Shown in pieces: positions 32,661 to 44,499 of a DNA stretch of 64,000 nucleotides (positions are counted from its first letter, which is position 1; the number at the start of each line of letters is the position of its first letter). A model generated the notes under the pieces. The model was not told the DNA's origin. It was given only the letters and a program-made list of their open reading frames with translations, and did no database searches. Source of the DNA: Atriophallophorus winterbourni (Eukaryota > Platyhelminthes > Trematoda > Plagiorchiida > Microphallidae); assembly GCA_013407085.1 (NCBI GenBank), contig JACCGJ010010158.1:87466-151465 (forward strand), in the 5' to 3' direction. A program made the translations under genes and the position numbers.

Positions 32661-34540
32661 ATTAACATTGCAGAGGACGACTTGCCTTACTCAGAATAGT
32701 GCAAGCCAAAATAATATCCCCGATGTGACGATGAAGTGCATAATGAAATAAATTCAGGGTTTGGTTTCGCTCATTTTCAGAGTTTTGCGAGAACCATAGG
32801 GTATTTCTGAACCACAAATATTCAAATTCTTTTGTACCGCTTTCCTCGAAAGAATCTGAACGCCGAGACTATTTTCTATATTCATACTCGGGTAATGTTC
32901 AACATGTGGAACTTTTGGGAATTAAAGAAAAGTTTAATTTCTGGGTACCAATGTTGGAAATTGTCTAGAATCAACAGTTTCCTTTCTTAAAGTTTGAATC
33001 GTAATAATTGCTGCCATTACAGCATAAACTCGACGAAGAATAAACGATTAATATGATTTCATTCATGTCCACAAATGTGAGCCAAATTGAATTAATTTCT
33101 CCATGAAATGTTGTTGTGGAATGATGTGGTAAAAAACAAAATGTTAATTAAATTCGGTGGGAAGTAGAGGGACAGTAGGCTAAGAGGATAAAATGAGAGG
33201 CGGAAAACATTTATGAATTAAGTGTTTAAACAATTATTCTAACTGAGAATGTCGTCCTTTAAAAGGCGAAGATACTTTAAGCTTGCGAACACACAACCAT
33301 TAAACAAAACTCGAGCTTTTTTAAGACAAACCTAAGACGTTTGGTCAAATCAAATTGCAAAACATCAATTCTTCGCACTTTTGCGGATTCAAAATAAGCA
33401 AATTAAGGATGACCATTGACCATTATTTGACATCATTGATTGTAAAGTGATTTGATCGACTCGAATATTGTGGTAGAATGCAACGGAAACACCAACGGCG
33501 AACTTGACGGTAGCTGAAGTAGGGTTACACTTAAGTTCAAAAATACTCTACAGGACAACACAGTTAATCGCTTCGCGATTCATTAAAGGGAAAACGATAA
33601 GGACTTGCAAAAATATATTCCTTCGTACCATACATATCTAAATGCAAATCCAGATTATATGTTTCAAGTTCATATAGCTAGAAAACATCGAGTTCATGGA
33701 ACAAGTACGAAAAAACGTTTGATGAACAATGGTCAGAATTACCAATGAGAGCAAATTTACGAGAATGAAAATTTTGATGCTCTTTAATAAGAGCAAAATC
33801 AAGACAAGCCTTATAAATTGTACAGAAATAAAAAATATTTTAAATACCGAGAAAATTTTTTAGTTGAGTTGCAATTACCGAGTTCTCTAAAACAAAGAAG
33901 TCAACCTATAAACATCCTAATTATCACAAGGCTAGATAGCGTCAATTTCTTAAGTGCTTATCACTCGCATTACAAAAATTCGTAGACAGCAGCCCACCTA
34001 TACGCCGATACACTAATCACAATAGATACATCTAGTGTGACACCAACGATTCACATTTCAATGTGATTTGTCAAGCGATTTCGAAATACCTTTTTTTCTT
34101 CCCGCTCGTTTTTACCAACTGAACAAACCGTTCGAAAGCATTTGTCGCTGTTTATCGACTATTGTATCACAACAAATTGACCCTCGAACACATCTGAAGT
34201 GACCGTCCGTGTACACGGGTTTTAGCAGCTTTTACATTATATCTGTACGAATGTTTTTTTAGCATATTGCTCTTGTGATTTGCTAAAGACTGGTGTTTCA
34301 AGAGCAAACTTTAAGCACACAATCCATTTAACTCACCGTTAATCTAACTACTCTCCTTGGGGATGCATTGCTATGTTTCATGTAAATTTTCACATTTTCT
34401 GACTATAAACAAATGGAAATAGTTAAGGCAGGTTTTTCGATCATTCAGATCACGTAGTTTATTTCGTTAGTTGATATTTGGTTTGCAACCAGAACCCGTC
34501 AAATGCAATTTTTACGGATTTTAAAATCTCTTGCAGTTGA
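32661..34540. other. No gene recognised
   Basis: AT-rich stretch of about 1.9 kb without motif-bearing frames, tandem repeats or matches to other parts of the window that I could see. Confidence 0.35.
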
Positions 34541-36088
34541 GGATTCTTGTCTCCGGAATTGTTAGCAGTTTCATGTCTCGTGTTATGCCGGAGGAATGTG
34601 CCATGTCTAATATCTGAGAGATCATTACATTTAAATGAACTTCGCATCTCTACAATATGTGTTATACAAAAATGGTTTCAGTTAAGTGAACAAGATACTT
34701 CTAACGTTGTTTCATCTCAATTTAAAGATTAAATTATATTTCCTTCATTTACACAATATACTGCTTCTCTGACCAAGCAGGTAGCCAAAAATTTATTAAG
34801 TAGGTCATTTAATCAGAGCCATGTTCATACAAGCAATTCGACATGATAATGCCAAATACCATAACATGTAACTTATTATCGATTAACAGAAAATTCAACA
34901 AAGTATATTATATACGTAGAACTGTTATCACAACCGCCACATACGCGTGACTATTTAGTCCAAATTAGAGAAATCGATGAAATGTCGACTTGCTGCCAGC
35001 AACGCTAAAACCAACTTCGATCTCCTCTGAAATGCCGTAGGTTCGTTTGACGTCAATATAGTCTATACGTTGATTTAAACATAAATCAACCTATTATCAA
35101 ATATGCTATATCAGCATGGGATCCTTCAGGATTGATGACATCCAACTTTGCAAAGTTTACACCAAAGAGCGAAAAAGCTCGCCATCTGACTTTCTAATTA
35201 TCCATATGAAATGCGCTCCAGAAGACTGAACTTTATCTCAGTTGAAAAAAGACGATAATGAGAACCACGAATATTCATTTGGACAGCGTTCAATCAAACA
35301 AGCAATCGCTGAAGCAGTTCGTTAAAATTTGAATGGCTGCAAATATACATTCTTCGTCCCCACGATACAACCATGGAACAGTTTTTCTATTCATGTATTA
35401 TAAACTCTAATCGTTGACACTTTTAATAAATCATTATATGTATATCTGGAAAGCATGTTTTTGCTTCGGATAATAGTCTATAATAATATTTTTGGTAACG
35501 TTTTTTAGCGTTTAACCACATGTGCATTTTGAGTCTTGTAAATCTCCGCTTTTTGAGTGCTAAACATACACGAGTGAATCTATGAATGGTTTTTCACAGG
35601 CAAACAATTTTGTATATAAAAATTGAAGTAATGTATCTCAAGGATTGGATGTTAGTTATTTAATGTTTGCCAAAATGACATTATGGCGATATAACCTTTT
35701 GTCATCAAGTTAAATGACAACATTCACATAAGTGCTCTCAACCGTTGTGTCGTCTTACATTATACGTCGACATTACGGTTTCTCTAATTGTGATTGGTAC
35801 TCACAAGTCAGACAGCTGTATTCTCGGTTGATCATCAGTGAATAAAATCTTCCTAATCAAAGGTGTTCAATAAATTAACTAACTGCAGTTGTATTTGTCT
35901 CCTAATTCGTCGGCCCGCATTGATAGTTTCTCCGCGTGTCCTGTATAATAAAAAGCGAAGGTAACCGATTTAGTTTTGCGTTTTACTCGCGATGTATCAA
36001 ACCGTCTCTGGTTAACGCCCAGCACGCCCACGTAACCTCTATATAAGGCCTACCTGAGACACGAACAAAAATTCACAGGAAGTCCACA
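34540..36088 (+). repeat. Upstream part of Kunitz unit c, with block R3
   Basis: 34740-35020 aligns with 20930-21240, 35000-35430 is block R3 (family B RT tail, with NYPYEMRSRRLNFI-like and TIQPWNSF), and 35410-36088 aligns with 56160-56845. The junction of R3 with the promoter region carries TGACACTTTTAATAAATCA, the same place where unit b is deleted. Confidence 0.65.
36011..36047 (+). promoter_or_regulatory. Kunitz-family core promoter
   Basis: GTTAACGCC at 36011-36019 and TATATAAG at 36040-36047, 78 and 49 bp upstream of the ATG. This is the best TATA box of the family. Confidence 0.6.
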
Positions 36089-36377
36089 ATGTTTCAATTT
36101 GTCGTACTACTTACTTTTACTTCAGTTGTCTTTGCTGGGCCTACAAAACATCGTAAGTGTAATATGTTTCGAATCTCATTTTCTAGCCTGTAAGCAACCG
36201 ATGGACGTGGGACCTTGTCATGCGTCATTTCAACGATTCTATTGGGATATGAAAACTAAAGAATGCAGGTCGTTTACTTGGGGTGGATGTGATCAGAACG
36301 GTAACAATTTCGAAAGTATGGAAGATTGTAAGAAACATTGTACATTGCCTTATCCAGACTCATCCCGCTTTATTTGA
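36089..36377 (+). CDS. Secreted single-domain Kunitz protease inhibitor
   Basis: Exons 36089-36152 and 36187-36377, with a 34-nt phase-1 intron (GTAAGTG...TTCTAG). The product is 84 residues. Exon 1: signal peptide MFQFVVLLTFTSVVFA-GPTKH. Exon 2: a full Kunitz domain with Cys spacing x8-x15-x7-x12-x3, the SFTWGGCDQNGNNF core, and a C-terminal extension LPYPDSSRFI. P1 is His (GPCHAS), which is unusual for a trypsin inhibitor and may mean a different target or weak inhibition. Expression and secretion are inferred from the intact promoter, splice sites and signal. Homologues in schistosomes are secreted inhibitors thought to act on host proteases. Confidence 0.88.
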
Positions 36378-36399
36378 TTTGTAATCATTCTGATACAAA

Positions 36400-36730
36400 C
36401 GTTTCAAAAATAAGTCGTTTTCATTTTAATAACGATATGGTAGTGTGAAGGTTTCTCCACAGACGTTGTATCGTTTTCCTAAATAATTACCATAGCTCGA
36501 GGCAGAATCTAGTGTCTGTTACCATACATCCATTCTACTTGCTCCAATTTAAATTCGAAACTCTTTTAATGTGCAAAGGTAGTAGGTTGTTGGGATTAAT
36601 TTCGAGAAAATTTTGAAGTATCGCATCTCTCGGTAATCGCAATACTAGCATAACCAATCACAACTGTCGACTGATGCATCTCGGTACAACGGGTTGCTTA
36701 TTTTTTACCCATCATTTGTAAGTCAATTTT
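36400..36730 (+). repeat. Kunitz-unit 3' flank
   Basis: Aligns with 57265-57600 (shared AATAAGTCG, CCACAGA-GTTGTATCGTT and TCACAACTG...CAACGGGT landmarks). Non-coding. Confidence 0.6.
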
Positions 36731-36734
36731 ACAA

Positions 36735-37140
36735 TCAAAAATCGTATCCTGAGTATTTCAAAGTTTTAATGGTCCAAAAAGCAAATACTTTACTGTAACT
36801 AAATAATAAAAATATGGGTAGTGCATGCAAACAACACAACCGTCTGATCAATGTGAAAAGCCATTTTGTATATTGACGTGCGAGGCAGAATTCGGTCAAG
36901 TTGAACTTGTAAAGTTCAGTAATAAACAAGCTTGATGTACAAATGATATGTCGGGGCAGAGATTTCCATATAAACAAACTCTAACAGCGAAGAAGAACAT
37001 TCGTCAATTTGATTTAGAGTGTGAAATAATTGAATTGTAGCAATGAGTACTGCTACCACGTGCTTGTTGTAGGCGACCCAATGTATGTTGAACAGCAGGA
37101 CTGTACAAGAAGTCAAATAGTTTCAGTTTTGCATTCCTGT
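36735..37140 (-). mobile_element. CR1-like ORF2 tail fragment (family A)
   Basis: Minus strand: FIWKSLPRHIICTSSL, LYKFNLTEFCLARQYT, matching FLWNSLPPHIICATSL...KPNLPPEYTC at 69-500. The 3' end carries the TTTGCTTTTTGGACCATTAA signature of the group. Confidence 0.65.
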
Positions 37141-38830
37141 TCAAGATTCCAGTTTCAAGATTTATGGTTTAAAAAAGCAAACTTCTGTATAGCACCTTAG
37201 AATATACGTATAAAAAAAATAAAATCGTTACTTGTATGATCGTATCCATGTTCTTCATAGTTGGAGCAAAATAATCCCCGGTGGCAAAACAGACTGAGGA
37301 AAAGAATCTTTGTTTGGACTGTAGTTCCGTACTTTAAAAAATATAGACATCAATAGGTAGGGGGCAACGCAGTAGTTCTCAGCAAGGCGTTTCAACAAGC
37401 TGTTTCACAAGACGCATACACGAACAGCGAAGAAGGTACGACGACAATTCAATCATGAGTGTGGGATTTGAAGGGTCAAAGGGTGGGGACAACGAAACCA
37501 AACTTTAGGAGGTGTTTAAGAGGTTAGGATTTCGTGTAGATGATTTGATATGTCAGAGTGAGGTCGTGTAGGTTACGTCTGCGCCCGAGGGTGCACAGTG
37601 CAAGTCCGGTCAGTCGCTGCTCAAAAGGTAAATTATTCAATCCGGTAACCTTTTTTGGTTGCCTTGTGATAAATTGTTTCGAGAAGCGAGATTTTTTGTT
37701 CAATCCATGGCCTCCGAGCTTGTACAGCGTAGTCAACGACAGGATTCATGTAAGTTTTTATTATTTTAGCGAGTGAGTGTGGTGGGAAAAGTCCGAAAAT
37801 GCGTTTCAGTAAACCGAGCAAGCTGCACGCACGCTTTTAGAAGGCTCCGCACTGTAGGCTGTTCTTCAAAGTGCCAGACACCCAGATTCGAAAATTTTTT
37901 TTGATGTACTCCATTCGAGCGTGTGGCTGCCAAGTGTATATGTAAGGGGAAAGGGTTTTCCTACCTGCAACATTTTACACTTGCGGAAATTAAATGGCAG
38001 TTTGTTTTGCATTGATCATTGGTGCAGTGTATTTAAATCTCCTTGCAGAACTTGTCAGTCTCCGATAGAGTTGACCTTCGTCTAGATTTTCACATCGTCT
38101 GCGAATAAAAACAAGCTTACATGCTAGTAAGTTCGGTAAATCGTTTATAAATATGACCGAGAACCGAACCCTGAGAGACTCCGCTCGCTTTAATTTTTCG
38201 ACAAGTTTCACCATCTATTCTAAATTTTATTTTGCGTCCAGACAGGTAACTTGTGAACCATGTTAGTAAGTTATCGATGACGCTAACATTCTGCAGTTTC
38301 TGAAGCTGTGAGAAGTGATTCACTCTGACGAATGCTTTAGATATATCTAATTAACCGGCATGGACGGAACCGCCCTGGTCTAGTGCTTGCTCACAGTCAT
38401 TTAGAGTCGTAAGCAAGTTAGACAGGCGTGAATATGTTTTCCTAAATTCGTGTTGTGTGAAGGTTATTAGCTGATGGTTCTCGAGATGTTCCAAAATTTC
38501 AGATACCGCTAAAAGAAACGTCACGTGGCAGTAATTTGCCAGATCAAAACGACTGCCCCTTTGTAGATCTCTGTGATAACACCGGTTTTCCATTGAGTTG
38601 GTACGTTTCCCGCATTTAATGAGTGTTGAATAGACCACAAAGTAGGCCCCAAAGCTCCAGCTTGCATGAGTTCACAACAACAGGTGTTATTCCATCCTCT
38701 TCTGATGATTTGCGAAAGTTCAGCCCGCGTAAATGCTTTCGCCCAACCGTAGGATTTAACTCCATGTTACTAAGTTATTCGACCTGTAGTGGGCGCGCCA
38801 AGAACGTCAGCGTTGACACGTTAACGCTGG
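37140..38830 (-). mobile_element. CR1-like RT fragment (element D)
   Basis: On the minus strand, in order: LANYCHVTFLLAVSEILEHL, TQHEFRKTYSRLSNLLTTLN (38638-38351), LLTWFTSYLSGRKIKFRIDG and SGVSQGSVLG (38323-38117, motif B), FINDLPNLLACK (38214-37990), LLKRIFGLFPP, MNPVVDYAVQARRPW, YHKATKK (37821-37524). The FADD motif is degraded (VFIRRRCEN). The 3' end near 37140 shows TTCAAGATTTATGGTTT in plus-strand view. Multiple frameshifts; no endonuclease left. Confidence 0.65.
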
Positions 38831-40200
38831 CTTGGTTGATAGTCTGGTAAGCAGTTTTGTAGCGCGGCGGTATACGTGTTGCAGCAAAGTCATGTACTTT
38901 TGTGACCGTGGAAACCATGCTTGAACAGCGTACTCCATTTTTGACAATTAATAGGTGTCAAATATCCTCGAAGGTATATGGTTTATAAAACTACCGGAAA
39001 TACTTTTGATTAGTGTTAACATTAGCATGACATTTGTATACCGCAGAACACTGCCGTAAAGTATTCGAGTTTATTCTAATACACACATCCAGGTCTTTCT
39101 CTTCCGTAAACCACGTAAGTTGCTGCTATCCAAAGGAGTAAACGAATACGAAGGATTCAACAGAGTTTACCATTTTAAATTTATGTATGTTGAATGGTGG
39201 GCAGTTGGTAATAACCACGTTTGAAGTGTTCGAGATTATTTCTTCGAATTTGGCTAACTTCTATGGAACGTACGCTAGTCCAGATTTTGATGTCATCCAC
39301 TAACAGAATGATTTTGCTGCAAACTAATACAGGTTCATCGTTCGAGTACACGCGAAAGATTATTGTCCTCAAGACTGAGTCTTCAGGTACACCACTTGTT
39401 ATTTCAAATGGGCTGGATAGTGCCCCATCAACTCTAACTCTGATAAATCTACCAGTCAAGAAATCTTGTTTCCAGGCCAATAATCTGCCGCCGAATACGA
39501 GCTGCTCAAATTATTTTAGCAGTATGCTGTCGATAATACGGTCCAAATATTTAAACATATCCAAGTAACAAGCATGGATGTGGTATCAATTATTCACGGC
39601 TGGAGTCCAGTTATGAAGTGTTATGAGATTTGTGAAGCAGGAGTGTCTTGTCCTAATTCCGTGCTGTGCGATGGTAAGAAGCTTATTTTGTCCCATATGT
39701 TTGATAAGTTCGTCAGCTACAAATCGTTCGAGATATTTAGAGACCACTGGCGACATCGTGACTGGTCTCTCGTAAGACACATCTGATCGATTCCGACCTT
39801 TGTGTATCGGAGTGATTATTCCACTTTTGCAATCAGTAGGAACCTTGCTACAACTCATTGACAGGTTTAAAAGATCAAAGAGTGGTGATAATATAGCATC
39901 GCTCATTTGTTTTTACGAAGAAAGGTGTTATTTCATCAGCACTTGGTGATTTTTGTATTGAACCTAAGTAGCCTAACCAGAATAATCTCGTGTTTCACAG
40001 CAATTTCAAGTATTGTGTCAATTTGTAATCTGAGAACAGGCATAACATAACATGAGCGCTTGTTAGAGTAGAACATACTAGAGTACATTTGAGCGAGCTC
40101 TTTAGTGGCTTCGAGTGTAATAGATTTAATTCCAGTCGTGTTAAGTATAGCAGAAACGACTGGCTTTAACCTGTTCCTTGTGATCAAGATCAGTAAGAGG
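38830..40200 (-). mobile_element. CR1-like RT fragment (element E)
   Basis: Minus strand: LFDLLNLSMSCSKVPTDCKS, GIITPIHKGRNRSD, MSPVVSKYLERFV, AQHGIRTRHSCFTNLITL (39906-39586), then LTGRFIRVRVDG, SGVPEDSVLRTIIF and ILLVDDIKIWT (39480-39181; motif C has VDD). The left end (38840-38930) matches 430-500. A Kunitz-free, purely retroelement region. Broken frames throughout. Confidence 0.65.
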
Positions 40201-40960
40201 ATCTTCGGGTGTTATTACATTTTATCCATCACATTGATTTGATTGATATGCTCTAATTTAAAAATATCATTTTAAACTAATAGTGCCTTTAAAAAAGCAG
40301 CACGTGTTCTAAATTTACTCAAAGGGATATTTGGGAAAAATTTCCCCTAAGAAATTCCCAAGAAACATGAATACATACTTGAGACCAGCCATGAAATAGG
40401 GTGTGCAGTCATGTTCTCCGTGAGGCAAGAGAGATATGGAACTTATGCAGCGAATCTATTAGCGCTCCACAAAACTAGTTCTTGGAATCCGAAACAAACC
40501 ATTTAAAGAATGGTTAGCTAAAATAAATTTGTACGACTTCACCTATCGACGAATCAGAGGAGAACTCATTTTACTTTACAAAACATTCCAAAACACGAAC
40601 CATCATTTAGAGGATTTATTCACGCGGAGGGATAAGAGAAATTATCGGATCATGAATATGTGCTGGTGGTACCCCATTCCCGCCGGAATTGTTAAGTTAT
40701 TTCTACTCTGTCCGTGTCTGTTTTATTGTAACAGTTTACGTACAACCGTTGCTCACTTCACTAGCTTGCATGAATTTAAACGATATTAGAGAGATTTTTA
40801 TTGCATTATTCGTTTCCAGATCACTTATATACTGTTTAATCTACTTCCTCATATTGTTTATACACTTAAATTTACATTTTTTTCATCCTATGTTTGTTGG
40901 TAAGCTTGTCGCTTTTCAGTCCATTGAAAACCTTGAATTACCTTGAATAATCTTATTTAT
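40201..40960 (+). mobile_element. CR1-like RT tail fragment, opposite strand
   Basis: Plus strand 40529-40789: LYDFTYRRIRGELILLYKTF, then IPAGIVKLFLLCPCLF and HEFKRY, a frame-shifted version of the common ORF2 tail. It ends with ACCTTGAATTACCTTGAAT-like repeats at 40930-40948, a CR1-type 3' end. Confidence 0.55.
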
Positions 40961-42019
40961 CCTCATGGACAAGTTTAGTAATTTTATTACTAAAAAAACG
41001 GTGGTTTTTCCAAAATTCAAGTGCTGCCGGCAGTATGTGGCTTCCCCACGCATATTTTCTCAACTTTATTCATTTCCGTGTTCGACTCCGGTTTACAAAT
41101 TTTTATCGTGTTTTTTTCAGTATCATTGAAAGATTAAGAACAATGTTCTATTTTTTGGTAGATTTTCTCAAGTAACATTGACCAGCATTTTGGTCATCAT
41201 TGTTAAACGGTGCCAGTCAATGGCTCCTTGAAGTGCCATTGATAATGCAAATGTATCGAAGTTCCTTATCACTTTATGAGCGTCACTGGCTCTTTCCGAT
41301 TAAGATATATAGTCGAAAACAATGCCGACATTATCATTCTTTACAAGTGGTGCGTCATAGTGGAAATCTTCGATAAAACTTGTCTTGCTCGTTAGTAGAA
41401 GATCGAATATGGACGGTGTATGTTTGTGGCTCTGGAGCGATTGCTGCTTTATATGTGGTTAAATAAATGAATTTCTCCGAACATTTCGTAAAATAGACGT
41501 TCGAGTAAATTCACTGGTTAAATTTCTATTTCAGTAAATTCAGGAGAATAATGTCACCTATATTCGAGACATTGTTTTGATATCTGGGAAAAACCAGCTG
41601 AGTTTCCTCAAGTAAAACATCCAGACAAGTCATGCTGATCTCTTTTCGAGAATAAATTCTTGAGAGACTGTTGCACCTTTGTGCAGATAACACTAAGCGG
41701 AATTCTTTTCTAGCCAACTTTGGTTAGTGTGGCATTCGATGTGAACTGTTGCGGCTTTAGGGCATTTTAACACTCTCCATGCTGCCGTGTTTCGACAATT
41801 CAACCTTTTCAGGATCATGGATTGGTCATGGTTGAGTTAAGCATATCAGTTTGTTTGGTTTATAGAATTTAGTCTTAATTAATTGCTCTACAGAATTCCT
41901 CACTCATAAAAGCTCCTTTTCCAGTCGCAACAATCTACTCTCTATTAGAAACTTTTGTTAGACACCTTTCCAACAGATGAACGTATACCCTTGCGGTGTC
42001 CATTATTATTTGAATTTCT

Positions 42020-42553
42020 ACAGCATCCTGCATGCTGAATTCCATTTGGAAATCCTTCGCTCTCAGAATTAACACGAAGATCAGACTCTTCAAGAGCAAC
42101 GTTCTGAGTGTGTTGCTGTATGCATCGGAATGCTGGAAGACGACCGCTGCCATTGAGCGCAGAATGAACGTGTTTCAAACTAAGTGCTTGAGAAGGATTC
42201 TTCGAATTTTTTGGCCACACACCATTTCGAATGAAGAGCTCCTGAGAAAAACTGGTCTGGAGGTGGTATCTACCGTAGTCAAAAGACGACGGTGAAGATG
42301 GTTCGGGCATGTCTGCAGGATGGATCCCAGTTCGCATACGAAAGTAGCCATTCACTGGCGTCCGCAAGGTAAACGAAAAAGGGGACGGCCCAAGGAAACT
42401 TGGCGCAGAACGTTGGAACGCGAACTACATGCACAAGGATTCACGGTGCAGACGGCAACAGAAGCAGCGGCAGACCGGAACCACTGGCGTGAAGTTGTCA
42501 TCGCCTCATGTGCCACCCGGCACGGAGAGGACTGAGTGAGTGAGTGAGTGATT
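42020..42553 (+). mobile_element. RTE-like retrotransposon, 5'-truncated, young
   Basis: Inserted in plus orientation into a minus-strand CR1 fragment. It holds the C-terminal part of an RTE-type RT and ends in a short (TGAG)n/(GTGA)n tail at 42535-42550, the typical microsatellite tail of RTE elements. 5' truncation is the normal result of incomplete reverse transcription. Confidence 0.75.
42032..42535 (+). pseudogene. RTE-like RT C-terminus
   Basis: One frame over 168 codons with a single in-frame stop, TGA at 42293-42295. Seen are RLFKSNVLSVLLYASECWKT, RRMNVFQTKCLRRILRIFW, ISNEELLRKTG, RWFGHVCRMD, KRGRPKETWRRTLERELHAQ and NHWREVV. This is the usual post-palm region of RTE/BovB-like elements. 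Young, judged from the single lesion. Confidence 0.8.
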
Positions 42554-43049
42554 CCAGAAATAGCATACAGTTGGATGGATATTTTCGCTTGTGTGTTGTA
42601 TCTCACGATGCCGTTACGCAAGTTAGTAACCTGAATTGGGCCGCCAGGTTCAGAGATGACCGTTTGTTCGACTGGTCCATATGGCTGTGTTTGGACTCGT
42701 GATTTCTTTATTACACAATTAATCCACGATAATTCGGTAACCACACAAGGTAGAGCAATGAAACAGGTACCAAAATACTTAGCTTGATCGGATCTTCGCA
42801 ATGATAGCACACTTTATGATTGTTATGCGAGGAAAAACGTTATTGCAGGTGAGCAAAATGAGATATTTATTTCGAAATATTAACTTCGCTGTTTATCTGT
42901 TGACAAGATCATAACGTAAGGATTCCGATAGCTATACTCGAAAGTGAAACAATATACTTGGAATGGTATTAATCCAAGAAGATTCAGAGTAGATATGTCC
43001 AAACGTGTTGAAGTAACCATAATGCGACTGCACTTCAACAAACATTACT

Positions 43050-43620
43050 GTTCCTCGCTGTTCGCCCTCATCAGTTGGAGACAGTTAGATCAGATTCAGT
43101 GAGCCTTGGAACAGTGCTCTAGTGCTAAACAAAAATATACATTGCGCTTGTATGCCACTTTTGGATGAGTGCAAACAGCACGAAACCGGTCGTGGGGTGT
43201 TTTGTGTGAAGGAGATGCATGCAAATGTGTTTAATATTTATGGTCAGGGTTTTAAACCCAGTCTACATGAGTGGGGGCTCATGATATTTAACAGGTTGGT
43301 CGTACCAACCTTACCCAACAGTGGCATATAAGCGCAACTTGTTGACCATTCTTCCACTGTTTGAAGCGCATGCGAATCCTGATCCTACTGTCCATACCTG
43401 ATGAGTGCAAGCAGCACGGAACCGGTGCTGGGGTGTTTTCTGTGAAGGAGATGCATGCAAATGTGTTTTATATTTATGGTCATGGGTTTTAAACCCAGTC
43501 TACATGAGTTGGGGGCTTATGATATTAAACAGGTTGGTCGTACCAACCTCACCCAACAGTGGCATACAAGAGCAACTTGTTTACCAATCTTCCACTATTT
43601 ACACATTTTGTGGACTTTTA
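43050..43620 (+). repeat. Satellite T, tandem dimer (with S fragment at the left)
   Basis: 43050-43110 is an S fragment on the minus strand. Two T copies follow with a period of about 240 bp, each with CATGAGTxGGGGGCT..., GGTTGGTCGTACCAACCT and GGAGATGCATGCAAATG. Cores: GGATGA / GTGC-AAACA-GCAC / GAAAC (43163-43186), and CTGATGA / GTGC-AAGCA-GCAC / GGAAC (43398-43422). Confidence 0.7.
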
Positions 43621-43739
43621 CTTAACCTTTCCTCGTATTTCGCCCCCAAATCATTATAAATTTCTTTTGAATTTCTTCATTAACCTCATCGTTTAAAGTA
43701 AAATCATCACTCGCACAATTTACAAATAAACAAAAATCT

Positions 43740-44430
43740 ACAAGTTGTGCTTGTGTGTTATAGTTGTATAATGCTGGTACGACCAATCTGTTCAATCAAA
43801 TTAGCCCACACTCATTTAAACAGTGTTTAAACACATGTACATAAACGAAAAAGCTCATGCGCATGCATTTTCATTTTAAACAAAGGTCTCTTTTTTTAAT
43901 TTGGTTATGGCATATATTTAACAAATTATATCTGTTGTTTATCAATAAATGTGCTCCCTTTATCGTTATTATGTTATGTGAGATGCGGCTTGGTCATTTC
44001 AATTTTCAACCGACTACGATTTCAAAGGAAGATGGGCAAAATCGTAAATTATCAGTTTTTAAATTGGTGACAATTTTTTGTCAATTATTCGAAAATGTTC
44101 ATCAAATAAAACTTATGTTATGCTCTTGTTAGTGCATTTTTGTTAGTAAGGATACGATCCTTGCATAGAAAACAAATGTGAGACCAAGTATGTCAGAAAA
44201 ATCGGGGATCAGGTTTATCTTGTAATCTCCTGATCAATCATAGATTGGATGAGAAAAGATATAAAACGCTTCAGTGGCAACCGAAATGAAATGTATGTTT
44301 GCAAATCCTGAACGTAAAAACTATATTCGCAGGCATTTCCATCAGACAAAATCACCACGACCGCTGTCGTGCTGTTTTCACTCATCAAGTACGGATAGTA
44401 CGATCAGGATGCGCATGCGCTTGAAACAAA
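43740..44430 (-). repeat. Satellite T fragments, opposite strand
   Basis: 43740-43870 shows GGTACGACCAATCTGTTCAA, the reverse of the T landmark, and 44340-44430 shows the core on the minus strand (TTGATGAGTG-AAAACA-GCAC-GACAG). The segment between them holds a 91-codon frame (43857-44132) with no recognisable motif. Confidence 0.5.
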
Positions 44431-44499
44431 TTAGAAATGGTAAAGAAAGTGTAAAATTGTGCGACACCTCGTGAAATTGGGAATCAAGAAACCAGTTCG

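Larger units (their letters stand above)
40960..42870 (-). mobile_element. CR1-like fragment: endonuclease and ORF1 5' part
   Basis: 41000-41700 aligns with the endonuclease region 520-1200. 42810-42560 on the minus strand reads ALPCVVTELSWINCVIKKSR, VQTQPYGPVEQTV and NTQAKISIQ, homologous to the 5' part of ORF1 at 4840-5060 (ALLCVVIELSRIIRKMTTSR). The element is split by an RTE-like insertion at 42020-42553. Decayed. Confidence 0.55.

Noticed and set aside
36099..36377. Unspliced 92-codon Kunitz frame starting MSYYLLLLQLS
   Set aside because: The N-terminus comes from reading through the 34-nt intron in another frame. The spliced model starting at 36089 gives a proper signal peptide and matches the paralogues.
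43050..43620. tRNA or tRNA-derived SINE head in satellite T
   Set aside because: No cloverleaf and no A/B box pair with proper spacing could be found by eye.
44274..44474. 66-codon frame
   Set aside because: It overlaps an inverted T satellite copy and has no conserved content.
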